Part shown: in pieces, positions 34,901 to 47,955 of the stretch | Position numbering within the stretch: position 1 is the stretch's first letter | Layout: every line of letters begins with the position of its first letter | Assembly (NCBI GenBank): GCA_902805475.1 | Contig: CADCSX010000010.1 | Location: 868,001 to 932,000, forward strand | Direction: 5' to 3' | From: Entonaema liquescens | Lineage: Eukaryota > Ascomycota > Sordariomycetes > Xylariales > Xylariaceae | DNA length: 64,000 bases | Made by a program: the position numbers and the translations under genes | Notes under the pieces: model-generated | Told to the model about the DNA's origin: nothing | What the model saw: the letters and a program-made list of their open reading frames with translations, nothing else | Database searches by the model: none

Positions 34901-36922
34901 GGGTTCTCCTCGTCGTCTTCATGGTTGTCCGAAGGCCAGGCGATAGACGCGTTGTCAAACGTAACCTCATTTGCTTCTTTGGTAATCTTTGAAATCTCCG
35001 CTCCTTTTAGATAGGCATCCATGCGCTTCACAGAGACCCAAGCGTCAACGAGATCAGTAGTCAGTTCGGGGATAACGGACAGTGTTACTTCAAGTGCTTT
35101 GAAGACACCAAGACTGACAAAAGCGACCGAGGGGGACAATGCACCGTGCAGAGCTGCATAAACAGCGAGGGATACGGCAGCGAGCATGATTGGACTTGTA
35201 ATCCAGCATCCAATAAGCATGACGTCGTTTATGAAGGCGTCCCATACGCATGTCAATTCCCGTTCTCGGACATCGCCGATCTTTTTCTCCCATTGAGGTT
35301 CGAGTGCGGAAAACTTGATCTGCCGGATTCCTTGGAGAGCCTCCGAGACAACTTCCATCTTCTCGTCTCGCACTTTCATCAAGCGGTCCTGGGCATCTGA
35401 GTAACGTTTTGAGAAGTAAATATTAATAGGAGTGACGGCGAGCATCGTTGAAAAGCCCGCGAGAAGAGCCTTCCATCCTAGAAGTTCCGCCAGGAAGAGC
35501 AGCGACACAATTAGCTTGAAGAGACTTCCTGGGAAAATGTTATTGAAGGCTGCAAAATCAGACACCCGCTTAGCGTCGACACCTATCAGATTTACGGTAC
35601 TCTGCTTGCTCTTCTTAATCTGCTCAGCCTCATCCTCTTCTTCGAAGTCTTCGAGTTCTGGTCTGTTGGTAGAAGTCTCTCCTATCGGGCCGGCAATGTT
35701 CGGCTCAGCCGACCCTGAGGCGGCGGCAGCTTTCTTCTGCTTCTTACTAGCTTCTTTGACATCTTTACGTCTCATGGATTTTTGGAAGATGAGCGCCGAT
35801 AACTGGGCACGAATTGGCACGCATATCTGCGCCCACGACAGCCAGTAAACGTACGATTCGACCCATGATTGAACAAGGACAGCCACAGCAATCAAGATAA
35901 CCCAAACCCAGGCCTCATAACCGAGGCGCTCGTGATCGTGGCGTTGTTCTAAGAGGTTGAGTAACTGCAAGACAACCCACTGGGGCGCCAGGTTGAGGAA
36001 TGCAGTGAGAATAGTTAATATCCACTGAAGAATGAAAACCCACTTATGAGCGTAGATGATAGAAATCCATAGCGGGCCGGTGAACTTCCGGGTTTCCCAG
36101 TCAGCAGTGGTTTCTTTAGACCTCGTATAATGGTCTGGCCTGGGGAGATCAGCTAGATCGAGGTTATTCTTCTTGGAAGCCTGGCGAAGTAGATAAGCAG
36201 GCCAGCTCCAATTAAGCTTACTCCATGCCGATTCGGTATATAGCCTGTCAACAAGTTGGCCGTTATAATATACATCAGGTCGTCGAGGGATGGACAAGCT
36301 AGCAACAGCCAAGCATACGACCACAACTAATTCTATCACGCGTATAGAAAATGCTCCGGTGGCGCGTTGCTTTAGTAGAAGCGCAGCTACGTCGTTGTCC
36401 TGAACCGCGAGAACGGCGGTGAGAACAACACATGAGAAGAAAGACCAAATGCCTAGATCGTAAGCGGCTACAGAATCTCGGCTAGCCGCGACACAAACGA
36501 CCTGCAAGGTTAGAAAGACCTGCGTCCACGTGAAACGTGGTGTGTCAGTAATCTTACAGTTCCGAAGTATCTTATGTGTGTAACGGTGAGCTTACCCAGA
36601 TTATAACGGCCAACCAATTTGCGAGGAACAAGCCATTTTCTATGCTTTGCGTGCCCAACGTCGAGATCACAGCTAACGCTATCGAGAGGCCAAAACCGAT
36701 TAGTGAAAGAACCAGCATTACGGCCTTGGGTACCTTAGTGCTGAAGGCCTTGACGGCCTCTGGTGTGCTTTTGCCATCCTTATCCTCGTATATTTCGGTC
36801 GCGCATTTCGAACCACGACTACGCAGTTTACCCAGATTCAGAGCGGCAGGGACAGAGAGTATCGCAACGATCCCTAAGCCAACAGCTGAAGCTACGAGCA
36901 CTACTGTCTTGTCATCAGACAT
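31956..36922 (-). CDS. ABCC (MRP-type) full ABC transporter, 1593 aa
   Basis: ATP-driven membrane exporter of the multidrug-resistance-associated (ABCC) subfamily, probably for conjugates, bile-acid-like compounds or toxins, at the vacuole or plasma membrane. Exons: 36922..36596, 36519..34481 and 34371..31956; the two introns (GTAAGC...CGCAG and GTAAGT...ATACAG) keep phase. Order: N-terminal hydrophobic region (TMD0-like), TMD1, NBD1, TMD2, NBD2. NBD1: Walker A GKTGSGKS, signature LSGGQKWRIT, Walker B ILILDD, with the Asp in place of catalytic Glu usual in ABCC NBD1. NBD2: Walker A GRTGAGKS, signature LSQGQRQ, Walker B VMVLDEATS. A charged linker lies between TMD1 helices (EDFEEEDEAEQ). A Ser/Thr/Asn-rich insertion precedes the NBD2 signature. 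The gene is intact. Confidence 0.93.
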
Positions 36923-37763
36923 GTTTGGTGATACGAGTTGTCGTTTTCGGAGTTAAGCTCAGAATGCCAGAGCTAGTGGCTGGCAGAGACTTTCCCGAAT
37001 ATACGCGACAAGAAGCGCGAAGGGAGAGTGAAGCGCAACAAAGCGAGACAAAAACGCACGCAACTTGTAAGAGCACTCAATTCAAAACGGGGGCCATCGG
37101 AAAGTAGAAAAATATAGACACTAGTCGTGCTAGTAATTTACTAGTAGGTAAGTTTGAAGAAGATTTGAAGCTGCGTCGTTCGGCGCGAGTAACGAAAGGA
37201 ATGGAGAGCAGTGTGAGTTACACGCCATTGGCTAATGAGTAACAACTTGACGGGATACAGTATCTCTTCGGTGCTTTCTGCACGGATTTATTGTGTAAAC
37301 GACTTCGCACCTGGCCGGTTGACTCATGCGGGAGGCCCTCTTTTCATGACGGAGGAGACCCGGGAAGAGGGTACTGACAATGGGGAACCACCTTAGTGGG
37401 TAGCGTCACTACCCCGGCAGCGAGTCCTAGACTGTGAAAGTCCCTTGCTACATATGGCTACATATGGCTACATGGCGTATGCGGCAAAGGTAGCGGCGGA
37501 TTCAGTGCGATAGGCCGATCCCGATTCGCCCGGGCTCATCCACATGGTCGCGGTGCTCTGCCCCACAAGCAGCAGAAGGAGATAGGTACGGTATCCATAG
37601 TGCTGCATCATATCCTCATATGGATGATTATCGGTGTGAGCAGTGAGGCACTGTACCTAACGGTGTGTGGAAGAGATGATTTTTTTTTTTTTTTATGAAT
37701 CAGTGGCTAAAGCTGAGCGGCGTCGTCTGACGATGTCTGTTTAACAAAAAGCAGTCTGGTCTG

Positions 37764-37793
37764 GTGGTTGATGACAGTGGTTGATGACAGTGG
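37764..37793. repeat. 13-nt direct repeat, 2.3 copies
   Basis: Unit GTGGTTGATGACA at 37764-37776 and 37777-37789, then GTGG. Confidence 0.8.
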
Positions 37794-38670
37794 GGAGAGT
37801 AGTTTAAGGGACCCTCGCGCAGAAGGATCAGGTTAGTGACATCCGAGCTTAGCTAGATCTAGAATCAGAAGGTGATCAAGGGTAGTACTGATGAACTAGT
37901 AAGGTATAGTCATATCGAGGTTAGTCGTGATGATCAAGATTAAGGAACCAAGCAAGCAGCTAAAATGAACTGAGGTATGCGCGCAAGTGGCTTGCGATGA
38001 CAACCGAGAAAATCGTCATCGAGAAGAAGTAGTATTTTTTTTTTCAAACCCGAATCCGTTACCTAGGTATTTAACAAGTGTCCACCTAAGTATTAAGTAT
38101 ATAGTATACCTAAATAAGTATTCAGTTATACGTATGTATCCCCCGTTCCGTTGCGACTTACATACCTACCTCAGGTAATTACCTCTTAGGTAACCTTGTA
38201 TAACTTAACTTACCTAACCCGCACGCGGTAAGTGGCTCAACCTTTCTCCTTCCAATGATTCTTCAATTCCTTTAACTTTGCAGCTTCTTTTCGGCTTACA
38301 AGAGAACTTAGTGCAGCAGATGATCAATCCCGAACAGATTTGCGTAAGCTTACTTACATTAAGTACTAGTTATACTACCTAGTTCATTATAATGTGTCGA
38401 AGAGGAGCTTCGTACATTAGCACAAAACTCCATGCGACGTTGGCGTATGCGGCCCGTGGGTTTATCAATTGTCGAACCGGGGAATTACCTACCCGCGACG
38501 CGGGGCATCACTGTATGCCGCCATGCGCCAAGTCACTGTGTCGTACCATATCTACGATAGGTATGGCTCATACCTCGAGTTTAAACATTCTCCGGACTCG
38601 GAGAGGTATGACTACTTCGAGTATCAAAAAGCTTAGCTTTCCTGCTTCCCTGCTTCTATAAAGAAGACCC

Positions 38671-38715
38671 GTATCTGTCGTATCTGCCGTATCTGCCGTA
38701 TCTGCCGTATCTGCC
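38671..38715. repeat. 9-nt tandem repeat GTATCTGCC, 5 copies
   Basis: Five contiguous copies, the first reading GTATCTGTC. On the minus strand the unit would encode Ala-Asp-Thr, but the surrounding 80-codon frame has no other protein features. Confidence 0.9.
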
Positions 38716-40440
38716 GTACGAACCGCGAGTACAAAGGACCTCATTATACCGCCTACGTTACTATAGTAACTCGATAGAGCTATAAGATAGCTCGGACCGG
38801 GGACCATCACGTCAGATAATACTAAGACGAATCAAGAAGCTGCAATCGAGAATCTGCAGTCATTCGGCATCAAGTATGTAAACTGATATGCAAAACGATA
38901 TGTAAACGACACCGGCATATATTCGTCTGCTGGTTTGATATGTCGCTGGTTTCGACTATCCTGTCAATGATTGGTTTCCATATCTTATTACCGTGCGTCG
39001 AGCAATTCCCGTTTCACAAATGTTCCCGATCAAATAATTTACCCCAGATTGGCTGGAAAGACAGCGTAACGGTAGATTGATTATTGATACCTATTGATAC
39101 CGGCAGGGGGGAATAGGTGAACGGGCCAATAGCCGATATTGTTCGGAGCTTTGCGATACCCGCGGTGCATGGGGTCGGTAGCATGGGATCTTTACACACC
39201 GCTCCTGCGGTTGGGTCACGGATGACGGACCGCTCGCATTGCTGGTCTTCCGCCTATTGATCCTGCAAATTCCCAAGCGGCCAATCGAAACCCCGTCGCA
39301 AATCATACAACTTATACATGTTAGTGCTGACAAGGAACTCATCCGAGATCCTCTTGCTTAGACCGCCAACCGCTAAATTTTTCGAATACGGAGCCGCGAT
39401 CGGATGCTCTCCGGTCTTTAAAGTCGCGAGGTTGGCCGTTTCAAATCGCCACATGCCTCAAGAGGTTGGGACATTTCTGACAGCACCGGGTGTTATGCAA
39501 GAGCTTTGACCTCGGTAAGGATACCTTTAGGAAGGGCATAGCGGTGTTAAAAAGTGAGCCTCCAATTCATAATCCCGTCAGCGCCAACAAATGGATGTAC
39601 AGGGCGTGTAAGTCATACCACTATCGATGACGACGCTCAGTATCTGTTGAATATAATTCTTCGTAGAAGAATACGGCTCGTTGAATCACTCCCGAGCTGG
39701 CTATAACCATCACACGGGATTTCTAAGGATATACCATCGATGTCTACACCTGGAAATGATAGTGCTTTTGACATAATGCGTACCTAGGCAATGTCAAGGG
39801 TCGCCTATCTCACGTGATGACTGGTCGCTATAGTCGAAACAAGGTAATACAGAAAGCTAAATAGTTCGCAGGGTAGTTTGATATCCGTTTCACTCAGGAA
39901 CTTATGATTGGAAGCCCTTTGAGTTGTGGTGTGCACCAAAGAAACCAGAGGACGGCTTATATAATATTCCATATACGCAATAAATATAAATACCTGTCTA
40001 TCAAAGTAGCCAGCTGAAAACTGACGATAGATAAGGAGATATCGTCTTATTACAACCGCCTAGTTATGACCCTTACTTAGTTTTAATATTCTTGACTAAC
40101 ATAAGTACAGTAAGAAAAGGGGATTCATAAGGACTAACTAATTAGTCGTGAGACATTTAACAACTAGGTCAATCATGAGTCACCCCTTTTTTTTTTTTTT
40201 TGCTTTTCGTCAGGGCAATCATACTTGATACATACATTGTCACCTTATGGTTTATGATGAGTGTAGTATTCATGTATGAAAAGAGATAGCGGGGTGGGTG
40301 AAGCGATCCCAAATTTGACTATAAACTCGGTTTTGATTGGTTCCGCGGAACAAACGCGCCTAGACGCGTATATGGGGTGGTGGTAGTTTGTAACGTGTAA
40401 ATTACTACCGTAGGTAAGGTACTGCTTTGTCTCGTGCGCA

Positions 40441-40464
40441 CAATATCAATATCAATATCAATAT
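40441..40464. repeat. CAATAT x4 microsatellite
   Basis: Four perfect copies in non-coding DNA. Confidence 0.9.
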
Positions 40465-40622
40465 CATTTGAATGAATACTTCGAATGGAAACATTAAGTA
40501 CCAATGTAGGTAAAGGGTATAAACAGTATCTCCATGAGTCAGAAGTTTACCAAAAATTGTTGATGCGTGTCTCTTATCTGGGTACCTATACCTTTTGCAC
40601 AGGCACCGGACAGTGAAAGAAG

Positions 40623-40648
40623 GCTACTTGAGCCAGCTACTTGAGCCA
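40623..40648. repeat. 13-nt direct repeat GCTACTTGAGCCA x2
   Basis: Two perfect adjacent copies in the spacer upstream of the CAF-1 subunit gene. Confidence 0.85.
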
Positions 40649-41279
40649 GCGGGGGTAAACTATTTCACACCTGTGTAGGAGGTACATACCTAGTTCCCAC
40701 CTGAAATGCATTGTATGACCTGCCATCTACTTCTTATCGGAACAGCTACAGTTTATCAGCTAATAGCCCTAAGAGCCCTCCAAACGGGTCGCGACCAACA
40801 ATCAAAGGCACCCAGGGATCCCTGTAAGACCGCTAATGTCACTAATGTTCTCGCTGCAACGGTATATCTCCAGCTTAGTTCAACCTCATCTTTAGCCAAT
40901 GCTCGAGCCTTCGCATTTTCAAAACACCAATCATTCACACCAATCATTCACAACTTCGAACATCCACTTTACGTACCTACGCGTTGCAAGTCTGCTATTC
41001 TTCTCTAGATTCAATCTAGATTCAATCTGGACATTATTCTCAACACCACTACTTTTGCGTCTGTTAGTACATGTCAGGCTTTTAATTAATACCAAGCAGC
41101 AACATTTCTTTCATCGTCGCCCTACCATCTCCAAAGCCAATTCGGAAGCCAATTCGAGGCAGCCTTGTCTCCCTTACAGCTAGAATTACAGCTAGAATTA
41201 CACCTCGAGCATTCTGTGAGCGTTTCGCATCGCGCTCGAATATATTGTAGCGTCTCATGTCCCGAATGGAACCGTCACC

Positions 41280-43562
41280 ATGAGGTCAACTCCTTTGATC
41301 ATCAATTGGCACGACAAGAATGCCCCAATCTATTCCGCCCACTTCGAGTCTCAACATGGTAAGGGAAGGCTAGCTACAGGAGGAGGGGATAATAACGTGC
41401 GTGTCTGGAAGGTTGAAGGCGATGGTGAAGACCGCAGGGTTGAGTACCTCTCAACTCTCTCCAAGCATACCCAAGCTGTCAATGTTGTTCGGTGGGCTCC
41501 CAAAGGCGAGACCCTTGCTTCTGCCGGAGATGATGGTAATGTGATCCTATGGGTTCCAAGCGAAAGCCATAACCCGACAACATTCGGAAACGAAGGCCTT
41601 GAAGACAAAGAAACATGGCGTACCAAACATATGTTCCGACCTACTGGTTCGGAAATATACGACCTAGCCTGGTCTCCGGATGCTACCTACTTCATCATTG
41701 GGAGCATGGACAATGTCGCTCGAATTTATAATGCCGGTACAGGTTCGTAGTCAGATCACACCTCGATACGCCTTATATCCAATTGACTTACTCGTTTATA
41801 GGTATTCTCATACGGCAAATTGCCGAACATAGTCACTACGTGCAAGGCGTCGCATGGGATCCTCTAAATGAATATATCGCAACCCAGTCATCGGATCGAT
41901 CCGTCCACATCTATTCCCTCAAAACCAAAGACGGACAGTACGCACTTACGAGTCACGATGAAAAAACGCCCAAAGTTGCCAGCCACGCGAAAGCAGATCT
42001 ACCCCCAAGTAGGCGTATCTCATCTAATAGCCCTGCCCCATCGGATTTTGGTTACCGAAGTCAGCTCGCAGCCGCAGTTGACACGCCGAGTGCCACCATG
42101 GGATCACCAGTACTGTCCGCGCCGGGAACACCGCAATCTGTTCCCTTACCGATGAATCCCCCAAGTGTGGTCAGCCACAGTAGACGCTCTTCATTTTCAT
42201 CTCGACGATCCGCGTCTCCAGCACCATCACTACCATTGCCTGCGGTGATGCCCATCGAGCCGTCTCCAAAACTCAATCACAGCCTCAGTGTAGGGGTAAA
42301 GAACGCAAGTCTCTACGCCAGTGAAACTCTTACATCTTTCTTCAGACGCCTCACCTTTACTCCAGATGGTAGCCTACTTCTCACCCCTGCTGGCCAGTTC
42401 CAAATGCAACATTCAGGGGATGGCCTCAAACCTTCTTATGAAGTCATTAACACTGTCTACATCTATACCCGAGGCGGTATCAACAAGCCACCTATTGCTC
42501 ACCTCCCCGGGCTGAAGAAGCCTTCGGTAGCCGTGAAGTGTTCGCCCATAACCTACACGCTCAGGCAATCTCCGCCAGTTACGAAGCACATAACAATTGA
42601 TACGTCTTCGGCGGAAGATCCCATTCCCGCTCTTCCAGAGCCTATTTCTAAACCACTACCCGCTGTAATGGATCCCCCGCCTCCACCTCCAACGTCCTCA
42701 GCACCAGATCCCGAAAAGTTATCTACTCCGTCTAAGCATCTCAACTTAGAGACTGGTCCGACAACCCCTGGACCTAAACCAACATTTGCGCTGCCGTACC
42801 GTATGGTGTATGCTGTGGCGACTCAAGATTCCGTTCTCCTCTATGATACCCAACAGACCACTCCTATCTGCGTTGTTAGCAATCTGCACCTTGCCACATT
42901 TACTGATCTTACCTGGTACGCCCCCTTGCACACTTGAGATTTGTTATATAACTAACGAGCTTCTAGGTCGAGTGATGGTTTAACGCTTCTAATTTCTTCG
43001 TCTGATGGCTTTTGTTCGACGCTATCATTCACAACTGGTGAACTAGGTCAAGAATACAAAGGCGAACTTATGGGTCCCAAGATTTCTGCGGCTACGAATG
43101 CTGCCACTTCTGCTACCACTAGCACGGGCCCTCCTTCGAACCAGCCTACCCCGTTGCCTACACCAACATCTGCCTTTGCGCCACCATCACCATTCCCTAA
43201 CCACCAGCATCGTAACTCAGCCACGTCTTTTGCGGCTCCATCCTCCAGCTACAACGTCTTTTGTAAGCGCACGCCCTTCATCGCCAGCTCGATCAAACTC
43301 TACGTCATCAATCGCGACCCAAATTTCAGTCATGAATAATCCACCTCTTATTGGTGGAAGCATACCCAGCATCGCTGCCACCAACTCCGGTAAGGTAACA
43401 GGGGTACCAATCACAACTCCTCCCGAGACGCCCGGAAACGGCGGTAATGTTGCTGCCGGCGTCAAGCGAGAAGCCAGTGAAAACGAAAAGGACGATGTAT
43501 CAGGTGGTCAACCTAAAAAGCGAAGAATTGCGCCTACCCCGGTAACAGAACCGAAAACCTAA
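41280..43562 (+). CDS. CAC2: Chromatin assembly factor 1 subunit B (p60/Cac2)
   Basis: WD40 histone-chaperone subunit that helps deposit H3-H4 on newly replicated DNA in the nucleus. Exons: 41280-41742, 41802-42915, and 42967 onward; introns 41743-41801 and 42916-42966 (CTAAC branch) are in phase. WD repeats are visible: GGGDNNVRVWKV, KHTQAVNVVRWAPKGETLAS, GDDGNVILW, YDLAWSPDATYFIIGSMD and HYVQGVAWDPLNEYIATQSS. The long N-terminal run to RSTPLIINWHDKNAPIYSAH is typical of Cac2. At the C-terminus the frame must change near 43245-43330. Either an intron 43263-43329 (GTAAGC...TTTCAG, phase fit, 701 aa) or one extra C at 43245-43246 restores the frame (723 aa). The second would keep RPSSPARSNS, a motif I associate with this family. 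The end KKRRIAPTPV looks like a nuclear localisation signal. Confidence 0.9.
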
Positions 43563-44958
43563 AGGGCAATTGTAGTTTGTAGTCTGGAAGGTTAAGGCAC
43601 CTACGCGACCTGTATCAATAGGCTATCGTGTCTATCGACAAACTAATTGATGGAGTTGGGGGCACTACTGGTTGGAACGTATGCGCCGTGTTTCTTTTCT
43701 TTCGAGGGTTTGTTTGCTGGTTAGGAAAAAAGAGACATTATTTGGTCATCGCTGATACACCCCTTTCGCGGTGGCGAATTAGTTTTTGTTGTTGTGAACG
43801 TCCCTTGTGCTCTGGACGATGCCAGTGTGAATGAAGGAGAGAGCTCAAGGATTTGGCATGGCCTGCGGAGTTAGGATTAAATACCTTGACAATGGTATTA
43901 CAGCTACGAAAGCTGTCTTTATACCTGTTTGTTTAGCTTGATGTCCTGTTGATTGTTAGCCGTGATACGTTGTCTAGGTAGGCAGGCAAATTATGATAAC
44001 TCCTATCCAAAGTTATGTTTACTCCCGTAGGTAGAATAGTTATGTCTGCAGATATAAGCCTACTATTTCACCACTTTTAGTTGAACATATGTGATCCAAT
44101 AGTTCAATATAAAACCAATAGCACTTGACGCTTTTTTTTTGGTCTCTGCTCCATAAATCTCAACTTCACTGTAAATATCTATTAGTTCCAATTGTTGAAG
44201 GGGGAGCAACTTGTCAGAGCCATATGGAAATAAGAATTTGCGTCCAATGGCTGAGAAGCTACATAGGAGGTGAGGCTATATTAAAGGGATTTAAAAGCAG
44301 TAGCTGTAACAACAGCCTCGACAACTACGGTCTGGTAACAAAACTCCTATTACATTAGAGGTGTCTCATAGATAGAGTTCAACCCTTTGCCCTTCATTTC
44401 ACGGCAGATATCAGCCAGTTTACTTAATCTGCGACCATGTCTTGTTAATAATGGGGCCTCTTCTTTGTGTACATAGCAAATACCTGGATACCTCCCCATG
44501 AAGAAGAGTTGCGGATCTTTGGCTAGCCAAACAATTACCCAAGTGTCGAGCCATACACCAGATTCAGATAGGAAAGGGAAAAGTAAAACGACCCGTCATC
44601 CCATACTAATATTATAAATCTAACCAGTCTAAAACACAATGCATGATGATAAATGGTAAAGAGGCAAAGGGGTTGTAAAAGGTAGGTATCTACTAGAAAA
44701 TATGACTTGTCTGTTCCACCTCAAACGTAGACTGGGAATCAGGGCCACGCTGTCCGACAAGATGAGAGATGATGAGTATTCCCCCTCTCGTTATGCTCCT
44801 GTCTATAAAATATAAGGCCTTGAAATCAAATTTAAGTCTCAGATCCAACTGAGTGTCATCACTACTATAGAATACTATTCGCTTCTAAATAATAATACAT
44901 ATCCAGCGGAAGCTGGATACCTGCTTGACTATCCAGCGACGCAAAACAGACGGCTTTG
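43563..44958. other. Intergenic region
   Basis: 1.4 kb with no recognised gene. AT-rich after 44.0 kb; only short random frames. Confidence 0.5.
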
Positions 44959-47366
44959 ATGGCAAGAAAGCAGAGAAGTGCATTCATGGACCCAGACTCT
45001 AGCCCAGATTCCCCTGCCATGGAAGACAAGAGGCGCATGATGTATAGTATCCTGTTCCCGAAGCTAAATGGGCTCCTACTACATCTCACGCGATATAAAC
45101 AGGCACAAATTGACCCCTCCGAGTTCTACGAAAACTTTCAAGTGGCTATCAAGTCCGCTTTGTACGGCTCTGAAGTTGTAGCGCTCCTCAATAACAAGGA
45201 GCGGGATTTTCCTCTGGCCCTGAGTCTTGCGCTTCAGCATGTAGCAAAGGTACTCTTGGGGCCGAGAACCGAAGTAATTCGGGACCCTGAAGAGCTGTCG
45301 TCCATAGCGCAGGGGCTCTCGGGGAGTATATTCAAACATCAGGAGGAGTTGCGGGGCTTGTTGGACCGCCATTGGATTGTTATTTCCCGTCGGTGGAACA
45401 AGTACAAGCTCAAGAGACGCGAGAAGGTATTGCGCTGTGCCTGGGGAGATATGATTCCTACTCGCCTGCCGAAAGAATTGACATCTAGCACTGTCCAAGC
45501 TATGCAATCAGATGCCCGGAGAGACGCATATATGTGGCCATATATTAACTTAGGGGATCTGTGCTCTGGTGACCGACTGCTCCTTTTCATGGATTCACGG
45601 GGTCGCAATCATCCGAGCGCTTTCGTTCATAGTGACTTGCTAGATTCTAAGTTTGCAATAGAGAGCGGTTTAGTCGACCTCGATTTTCTAGATCGTTATC
45701 TCATTCGACTCGACGCCGGTGCCGACGAGAAGGATACGAGGAATGAGTATGGCAGGTTAGAGCCATTTTGCCGAACATCTGAAGACTCGGATGCGAGAAT
45801 GGAAGCATTGCTTTGGAGCGGCGCAGGTCTTCTACCAAGTGAGGGGATGCTTGTCCTCGAAATACAAGAGCGGATCATGAGGTTCCTCTTGGATTGCTGC
45901 CGCGATATCCTCCATGACGTACCAGGGGCAAACGGCCTGTGCAAAACCTCCCTTGCGACTCTGGCGGCAGATATACCTTACAAAACTCCCTCGAAAATAT
46001 CCTTACTTCAATTGCAGAAGCTGATCTCGGCCCACCATTTTGATGCAGAAGAGAACTTCTGGACCCTCCGCGAGGACGTGGGATACTTCACCCAAGCTAT
46101 CGTAAATATTGCGGACCGTTTATGTATACAAAGTACGGTGCCACAAGAAAGAAACTTGGTTACTTCTCAATACGTTTTCGCAGTTCGTAAGGTTCTGAGA
46201 GATACATTTGGCGACATAGTCATCTGGCGTGAACTCGAGCTACGTATCGCGGAGGTAATCGAGACATCGAATATGCCCTCTAGGATGTTGATATATGGAG
46301 GCCTACCTGAACCGCGTAAGGTAGCACTCCTTCGCCTAAAGGACTTCTTGATGTATACTATCCAGTATTTTGCTTCTCAACTAAAGTCGTTCGCGATCGA
46401 GATTGAAATCCAGGAAGGACCGGTAGAATCGTATGCTCTTCACGACCGCATAGCCGACTCTCGGGATGACATCGACTCGAGCATATCCCTACTGAGTGAC
46501 GTTGAATCTATACTAAGAAACAATGGATATCTTCGGTCGCACGTCTTGCCAGCGGTCGAAAGGACTCTCGAGAGGCTTTTCGTAGCCTGTGAATCGCTCC
46601 GACAAGTAAGACTCTCCCAACAATTTATCCCGGGGCTCTGGGACAGCGAGTCCAAGAATAGCATCTGTCTGCCAGTCCTTGATACTATCTTTGAAGCATC
46701 TGAGATAGACAGTAGCATTGTCGATTTTGTCTATTCTTTAGAGACTACCTTCGCGATTTCCATTCACGGGTCTCAATCCCATGCTAACGCGGAGCGCCGT
46801 TTAACGGCTAAAAGAAATCTAAATCGCTTCTGGGGCCAAGCAGACGCTTTATTCAAAGATACCGGGGGCAAGGACCCCACGAGCTTCTCAAGGACTATAT
46901 CACGCATCAAGAAGTCCGACATGAAAGGCTACCCGACATCATAACGCTAGAGGACCCTGAGACACCAACATATATATCCTCTCCTACGTCAGACACGAAT
47001 ACCCACATTCCATGTCTCGCCTCACCATATTCCCCATCACCAAGCCCCTCCACGCCACAGCACACCACACCATCGCCCAAACCACGCATCCCGCTTCCCC
47101 GCAGCGCCATGGCGGTGATCGAAGCCCTCTTCGCACACGACGCGCAAGCGGAGCCGAAATGGGACAGCGTGCTACGCGCGATGGGAGACGTAGGGTTTAG
47201 TATCCAGCCGGTGAAGGGCTCGTCGTATCAACTCACGCATCCGCGGCACGGCAAATCCATCCTTATACATAAGCCCCACCGCCTTAGCAAAGCCTTGGCG
47301 CAGGATATAGGGAAGAGGCTAACGCGTGCGTATGGGTTGACAGCGGATAGTTTCTATGAGGCGTAG
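44959..47366 (+). CDS. Fungal protein of unknown function with HicA-like C-terminus, one frame break
   Basis: Large intracellular protein, ~802 aa after correction. The ATG at 44959 is used; the longer frame adds only a TTG. The N-terminal and middle parts are helical and show no catalytic motif I know (for example DPSEFYENFQVAIKSALYG and RLLLFMDSRGRNHPSAF). As written the first frame stops at 46944. A second frame, open from before that point, continues ELLKDYITHQEVRHERLPDI, then a Pro/Ser/Thr linker, then a ~75-aa module ending 47366: WDSVLRAMGDVGFSIQ, GSSYQLTHP, HKPHRLSKALAQ and RLTRAYGL. That module resembles the HicA-like (dsRBD-fold) tail of other large fungal proteins. One additional C in the CCCC run at 46875-46878 joins both frames. 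I therefore treat it as one gene with an indel. Function unknown. Confidence 0.72.
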
Positions 47367-47955
47367 ATGCTTGGGGATGGATTGGAGAGAAGGGGAGCCT
47401 GTATGGAGTAGCATCTGCGACTCGGCGGTGTCGACTTAGTTCGTGGCAGTGGAGTGTAGGTGAGCATCTTGGGACCCGTTGCTATCATGTGAGGTTGGGT
47501 TTGTTGTTGAAGACTTATACTTTTTTTCTTGGACGAAATACTGCAGTATCGAATGCCGTTAATATCTAGGTATGCACATCTAACTACCGACTCAGTGTAC
47601 ATGCACAGATAACGTCACTCTAAAGCGTAAGCATTATGATTGCATACTTCAATAGAGCTATTTGAAAACATCACTCTGAAGCCATTCATCGGATGGTCTG
47701 GTTGGCTTGGCTAGAAAATACCCTAAATATTTAGTCTAATAAAGATCAGCCGAGTTCCAATTCAGAATGGGTAATATGCCAACGAAGCCATGCGAGTATA
47801 GATTCCAAGAATAGAAATAGACCTGCTGAGCGGAGAAAGCCTAGTGATTAATACCTATTATACCCTATACCAAGCGGAGATTTATGTATTAAAAGGTTCG
47901 GCCCTATACTTGGCCCGCCCTTTGGAATTTTCGTATTTTTACGTATTTCAGGGTC
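47367..47955. other. Short spacer between convergent genes
   Basis: 589 nt of AT-rich 3'-flanking DNA. Nothing else seen. Confidence 0.5.

Larger units (their letters stand above)
36923..41279. other. 4.4-kb gene-poor, repeat-bearing spacer
   Basis: Divergent promoters of the ABC transporter and CAF-1 genes flank a long AT-rich core. Contains short tandem repeats at 37447-37474 (GCTACATATG), 37764-37793, 38671-38715, 40441-40464 and 40623-40648, and TAGGTA motifs at 38060-38230. I found no credible gene; the open frames are short and featureless. Confidence 0.5.

Noticed and set aside
38568..38810. 80-codon minus-strand frame with Ala-Asp-Thr repeats
   Set aside because: The repeat follows from the 9-nt microsatellite; the rest has no protein-like features.
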